IMG/VR virus record: IMGVR_UViG_3300021091_003400 | Location: 1 to 35,070 of that record | Direction: 5' to 3' (one strand) | Length of the DNA: 35,070 nucleotides | Source: a virus | Shown here: positions 33,172 through 35,070 of the stretch, piece by piece | Position numbering within the stretch: position 1 is the first letter of the stretch | Layout: every line of letters starts with the position of its first letter | The notes under the pieces: model-generated | What the model saw: the letters and a program-made list of their open reading frames with translations, nothing else | Told to the model about the DNA's origin: nothing | Database searches by the model: none | Translations under genes and position numbers: made by a program

Positions 33172-33701
33172 CAAGTTATAAAGAAGAATTAACACAAATG
33201 ATGACTAAGATTGGTCAAATTGATAAAACAATTTTTATTGGTCAGCAAATCCTGTTTCCTGGTAATCCTATGAGTTCTACACTTGATGGTGTACCTAAAG
33301 AAAAATTAATAGAAGTACCGGTTATGGAAGACACACAAATGGGTATGTCTTTGGGTATGTCTATGAATGGATATCATGTGGTAACCTTCTACCCAAGATG
33401 GGATTTCCTAATTTGTGCAACGAATCAACTTGTAAATCATGTTGATAAAATAAAACTGATGAGTAATAATAAGTGGTTACCAAATATGATTATAAGGGTA
33501 GGTAAAGGATCAGACGTACCATTAGACCCCGGACATCAACATAAGGGTAATTACATCAATCAATTTAAAACTATGTGTCCCAACATACAGATACATGAAT
33601 TATTGGAAGTGAAAGATATTAGAGCCACGTATGAGAATGCAATAAATAATGGAGGTATACATCTAATTGCGGAATATCCACAATTGTATAGTACCACTTA
33701 A
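33168..33701 (+). CDS. Thiamine-diphosphate enzyme, E1-beta/transketolase-like pyrimidine subunit (short)
   Basis: A 177-residue protein like the pyrimidine-binding domain of E1-beta subunits and transketolases. V-M-E-D-T-Q-M-G-M-S-L-G-M-S (52-65) contains E54, the likely Glu that activates the ThDP aminopyrimidine. F-Y-P-R-W-D-F-L-I-C-A-T-N-Q-L (74-88) and the later I-I-R-V-G-K-G (108-114) and G-H-Q-H-K-G (122-127) follow the family. Full E1-beta proteins have a further C-terminal domain of about 130-140 residues, which is absent. It probably pairs with the subunit at 30374, with an active site at their interface. The substrate is unknown. Confidence 0.7.
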   Translation: MTSYKEELTQMMTKIGQIDKTIFIGQQILFPGNPMSSTLDGVPKEKLIEVPVMEDTQMGMSLGMSMNGYHVVTFYPRWDFLICATNQLVNHVDKIKLMSNNKWLPNMIIRVGKGSDVPLDPGHQHKGNYINQFKTMCPNIQIHELLEVKDIRATYENAINNGGIHLIAEYPQLYSTT

Positions 33702-33711
33702 ATTTAGTTAA

Positions 33712-34758
33712 ATGAAAATTGTTCACACATATATCAAAACTAAGAATGGTACCGGATTTAATGAGTACACCGCCTATTCTATGTTATTATCTGTTTTATT
33801 GGCTAAAAAACATTATGAAAGAGTAGAACTTTATTGTAATCAAGAAATACATGATATTGTAAGAGAAATAGGAATACCATACACAAATATTAATGTTGAG
33901 GTATTGAAGGACGTAAATGTCGACACCTTCTCAATACCCAAATTAATGGTATATTCATTACAAGAAGAACCTTTTATACATATAGATTTAGATACCTTTT
34001 TATTCAATAAACTTCCTGAATTAGATAGGAACACTATTTGGGGTTGTTACCCAGAGGGTTCTGGTGAATATATTGGATATACAAAAAACACAACAAATTT
34101 TTTCACAACATACCTACAAGGAGCGTTCAAGATACAAAACGACGTGCCCGAAGAATTTTTAGAGTTTGTTAAATTCAAAGATGTAATGAATATGTGTGTA
34201 TTTGGTGGTTATAATTTTTCCTTAATTAAAAGAGCGTCTCAATATTGTTTAGAAATATATAATAAAAACAAGGAATTCTTCGATTCTGACTATTATTATT
34301 CTTGTATCATAGAACAACTATTTATTCCATCAGCAGTAAGGTATATGGTTAACAGTAAGCTATCAGCAAGAAAAACAGATAGTGAATTGTTTACATTCTT
34401 TTTTGATAAAAACCCCACTTTAATTCATTACGAGGAAAAGAAACAAATGTATCCATTTATAATTGAATCGAACAGACAAATTTTAAATATTAAGAATAGG
34501 GATGACATATTTAAAAATATTTCTTATAATTTCAATGGTTTTTTTCATCTAAATGGATATAAAACCATAAAAGAATTGATGTTTTTAATTAAACAAAAAC
34601 TAATACAAGATTTCGGAGCGGTAAATGAGGTTATTAAAATAGATAGAAAATTTAATGAGGTCGGTAATTGTTTAGAATCAACAGAAAATTATATGGATTA
34701 TTTACAAACACAAATGGAGAATATTAATAAAATAAAAAATGGTGTTTATAAAAACTAA
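33712..34758 (+). CDS. Putative GT-A glycosyltransferase with DXD motif
   Basis: A 348-residue protein. P-F-I-H-I-D-L-D-T-F-L (87-97) is a hydrophobic strand ending in D92-L-D94, the nucleotide-sugar metal site, and it follows the K-L-M-V-Y-S helix found in GT8/GT32-like enzymes. V-F-G-G-Y-N (about 164-169) probably belongs to the acceptor-side region. I-H-Y-E-E-K (238-243) and F-F-H-L-N-G-Y-K (277-284) supply late His residues that could be the second metal ligand. The C-terminal 60 residues are helical and charged. No signal or membrane segment. Family not named with certainty; donor unknown. Gaps of 10 and 11 bases flank it. Confidence 0.65.
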   Translation: MKIVHTYIKTKNGTGFNEYTAYSMLLSVLLAKKHYERVELYCNQEIHDIVREIGIPYTNINVEVLKDVNVDTFSIPKLMVYSLQEEPFIHIDLDTFLFNKLPELDRNTIWGCYPEGSGEYIGYTKNTTNFFTTYLQGAFKIQNDVPEEFLEFVKFKDVMNMCVFGGYNFSLIKRASQYCLEIYNKNKEFFDSDYYYSCIIEQLFIPSAVRYMVNSKLSARKTDSELFTFFFDKNPTLIHYEEKKQMYPFIIESNRQILNIKNRDDIFKNISYNFNGFFHLNGYKTIKELMFLIKQKLIQDFGAVNEVIKIDRKFNEVGNCLESTENYMDYLQTQMENINKIKNGVYKN

Positions 34759-34769
34759 TAATTATTATT

Positions 34770-35070
34770 ATGTATACTATTGGGGTTTCCGCATATTATC
34801 ACGATTCGTCCGTTTGTTTATTTCAAGACGGTAACTTAATTTTTGCTTGTGAAGAGGAAAAATTCACAGGTATTAAACACGACTCGTCTTTCCCCAAAGA
34901 ATCTTTAAAATATGTTTTTCAAAACTATAATTTAAGTAAAGGAGACATTGAGTGTGTTTGTTATTATGAAAATCCACTATTGAGATTCAAAAGAAAAAAA
35001 TCTTTTTTAAAATCACTCGTCAATAATATAAAGGTTAGATACAATTTAGGTAAAATAGGTAAAAAAATAT
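34770..35070 (+). CDS. Carbamoyltransferase, NodU/CmcH/TobZ type (partial, N-terminal end)
   Basis: The gene begins at ATG 34770 and runs off the window after 100 codons. Residues 1-20 (M-Y-T-I-G-V-S-A-Y-Y-H-D-S-S-V-C-L-F-Q-D) are the conserved N-terminus, with H11 and D12 in the nucleotide/metal-binding part. E-E-E-K-F-T-G-I-K-H-D-S-S-F-P (28-42) is the other signature. These enzymes form carbamoyl-adenylate from carbamoyl phosphate and ATP and transfer the carbamoyl group to a sugar hydroxyl, as in Nod factors, tobramycin and cephamycin. Here a glycan sugar is the likely acceptor. Only about one sixth of the usual length is in the window. Confidence 0.85.
   Translation, partial: MYTIGVSAYYHDSSVCLFQDGNLIFACEEEKFTGIKHDSSFPKESLKYVFQNYNLSKGDIECVCYYENPLLRFKRKKSFLKSLVNNIKVRYNLGKIGKKI

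Noticed and set aside
1-35070. CRISPR arrays, tRNA genes, insertion sequences, strong hairpin terminators
   Set aside because: None seen. Coding sequence fills nearly the whole window and no regularly spaced repeats or transposase motifs were noticed, although weak structures could be missed by eye.
1-35070. Alternative genetic code (TGA or TAG recoding)
   Set aside because: Both TAA and TGA end genes at positions that agree with domain ends and with ATGA overlaps, so the standard bacterial code is sufficient.

Overview
This window is a very AT-rich, gene-dense stretch in which all 38 supported coding regions lie on the + strand. Most start within, or a few bases from, the end of the gene before (ATGA, GTGA and TAATG junctions). 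The longest spaces between genes are 36 and 44 bases. No tRNA, rRNA, transposase, CRISPR array, clear terminator, replication, virion or housekeeping gene was found, and both ends cut through genes. Starts are preceded by A/T-rich sequence without purine-rich Shine-Dalgarno motifs, as is usual in Bacteroidota and their phages. The packing, the single strand and the gene mix (N-terminal-twitch radical SAM proteins, small SGNH hydrolases, stripped-down sugar enzymes) fit best a glycan-synthesis region of a large uncultivated phage. A bacterial surface-polysaccharide island is not excluded, because no virion gene is visible.

Region 1 (1-9730) holds GT-A glycosyltransferases, a methyltransferase and a run of four LamG-type (concanavalin A-like) domains. 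Two of these are inserted inside beta-1,4-galactosyltransferase-like (GT7) enzymes, one is fused in front of a radical SAM enzyme, and one stands alone just before a second radical SAM enzyme. Region 2 (9730-23482) has a fucosyltransferase-like protein, a shortened DegT-type aminotransferase, a glycine/inosamine-phosphate-type amidinotransferase, five SGNH hydrolases, four of the six members of a paralogous family with N-x5-H-R and [ST]-E-K signatures (possibly GT10-like; one is fused to a sugar epimerase), a DUF5672-type protein and a StrG-like Fe(II)/2-oxoglutarate oxygenase.

Region 3 (23527-35070) is mainly nucleotide-sugar synthesis. It has a ColD-like PLP 3-dehydratase in which His replaces the PLP lysine, two GDP-fucose-synthase-like reductases/epimerases, GDP-mannose 4,6-dehydratase, an RmlC-like 3,5-epimerase and a close relative of plant GDP-mannose 3,5-epimerase. 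It also has a split minimal thiamine-diphosphate enzyme, a second 2-oxoglutarate oxygenase, the last two members of the paralogous family, another DXD glycosyltransferase and the start of a NodU/CmcH-type carbamoyltransferase.

Together the genes look like a pathway that starts from GDP-mannose, makes deoxy- and epimerised GDP-sugars (possibly colitose-like 3,6-dideoxy sugars and GDP-L-galactose), transfers them with many glycosyltransferases, and decorates the product by methylation, amidination, carbamoylation, hydroxylation, radical chemistry and ester removal or transfer. The final glycan and its acceptor cannot be read from the sequence.
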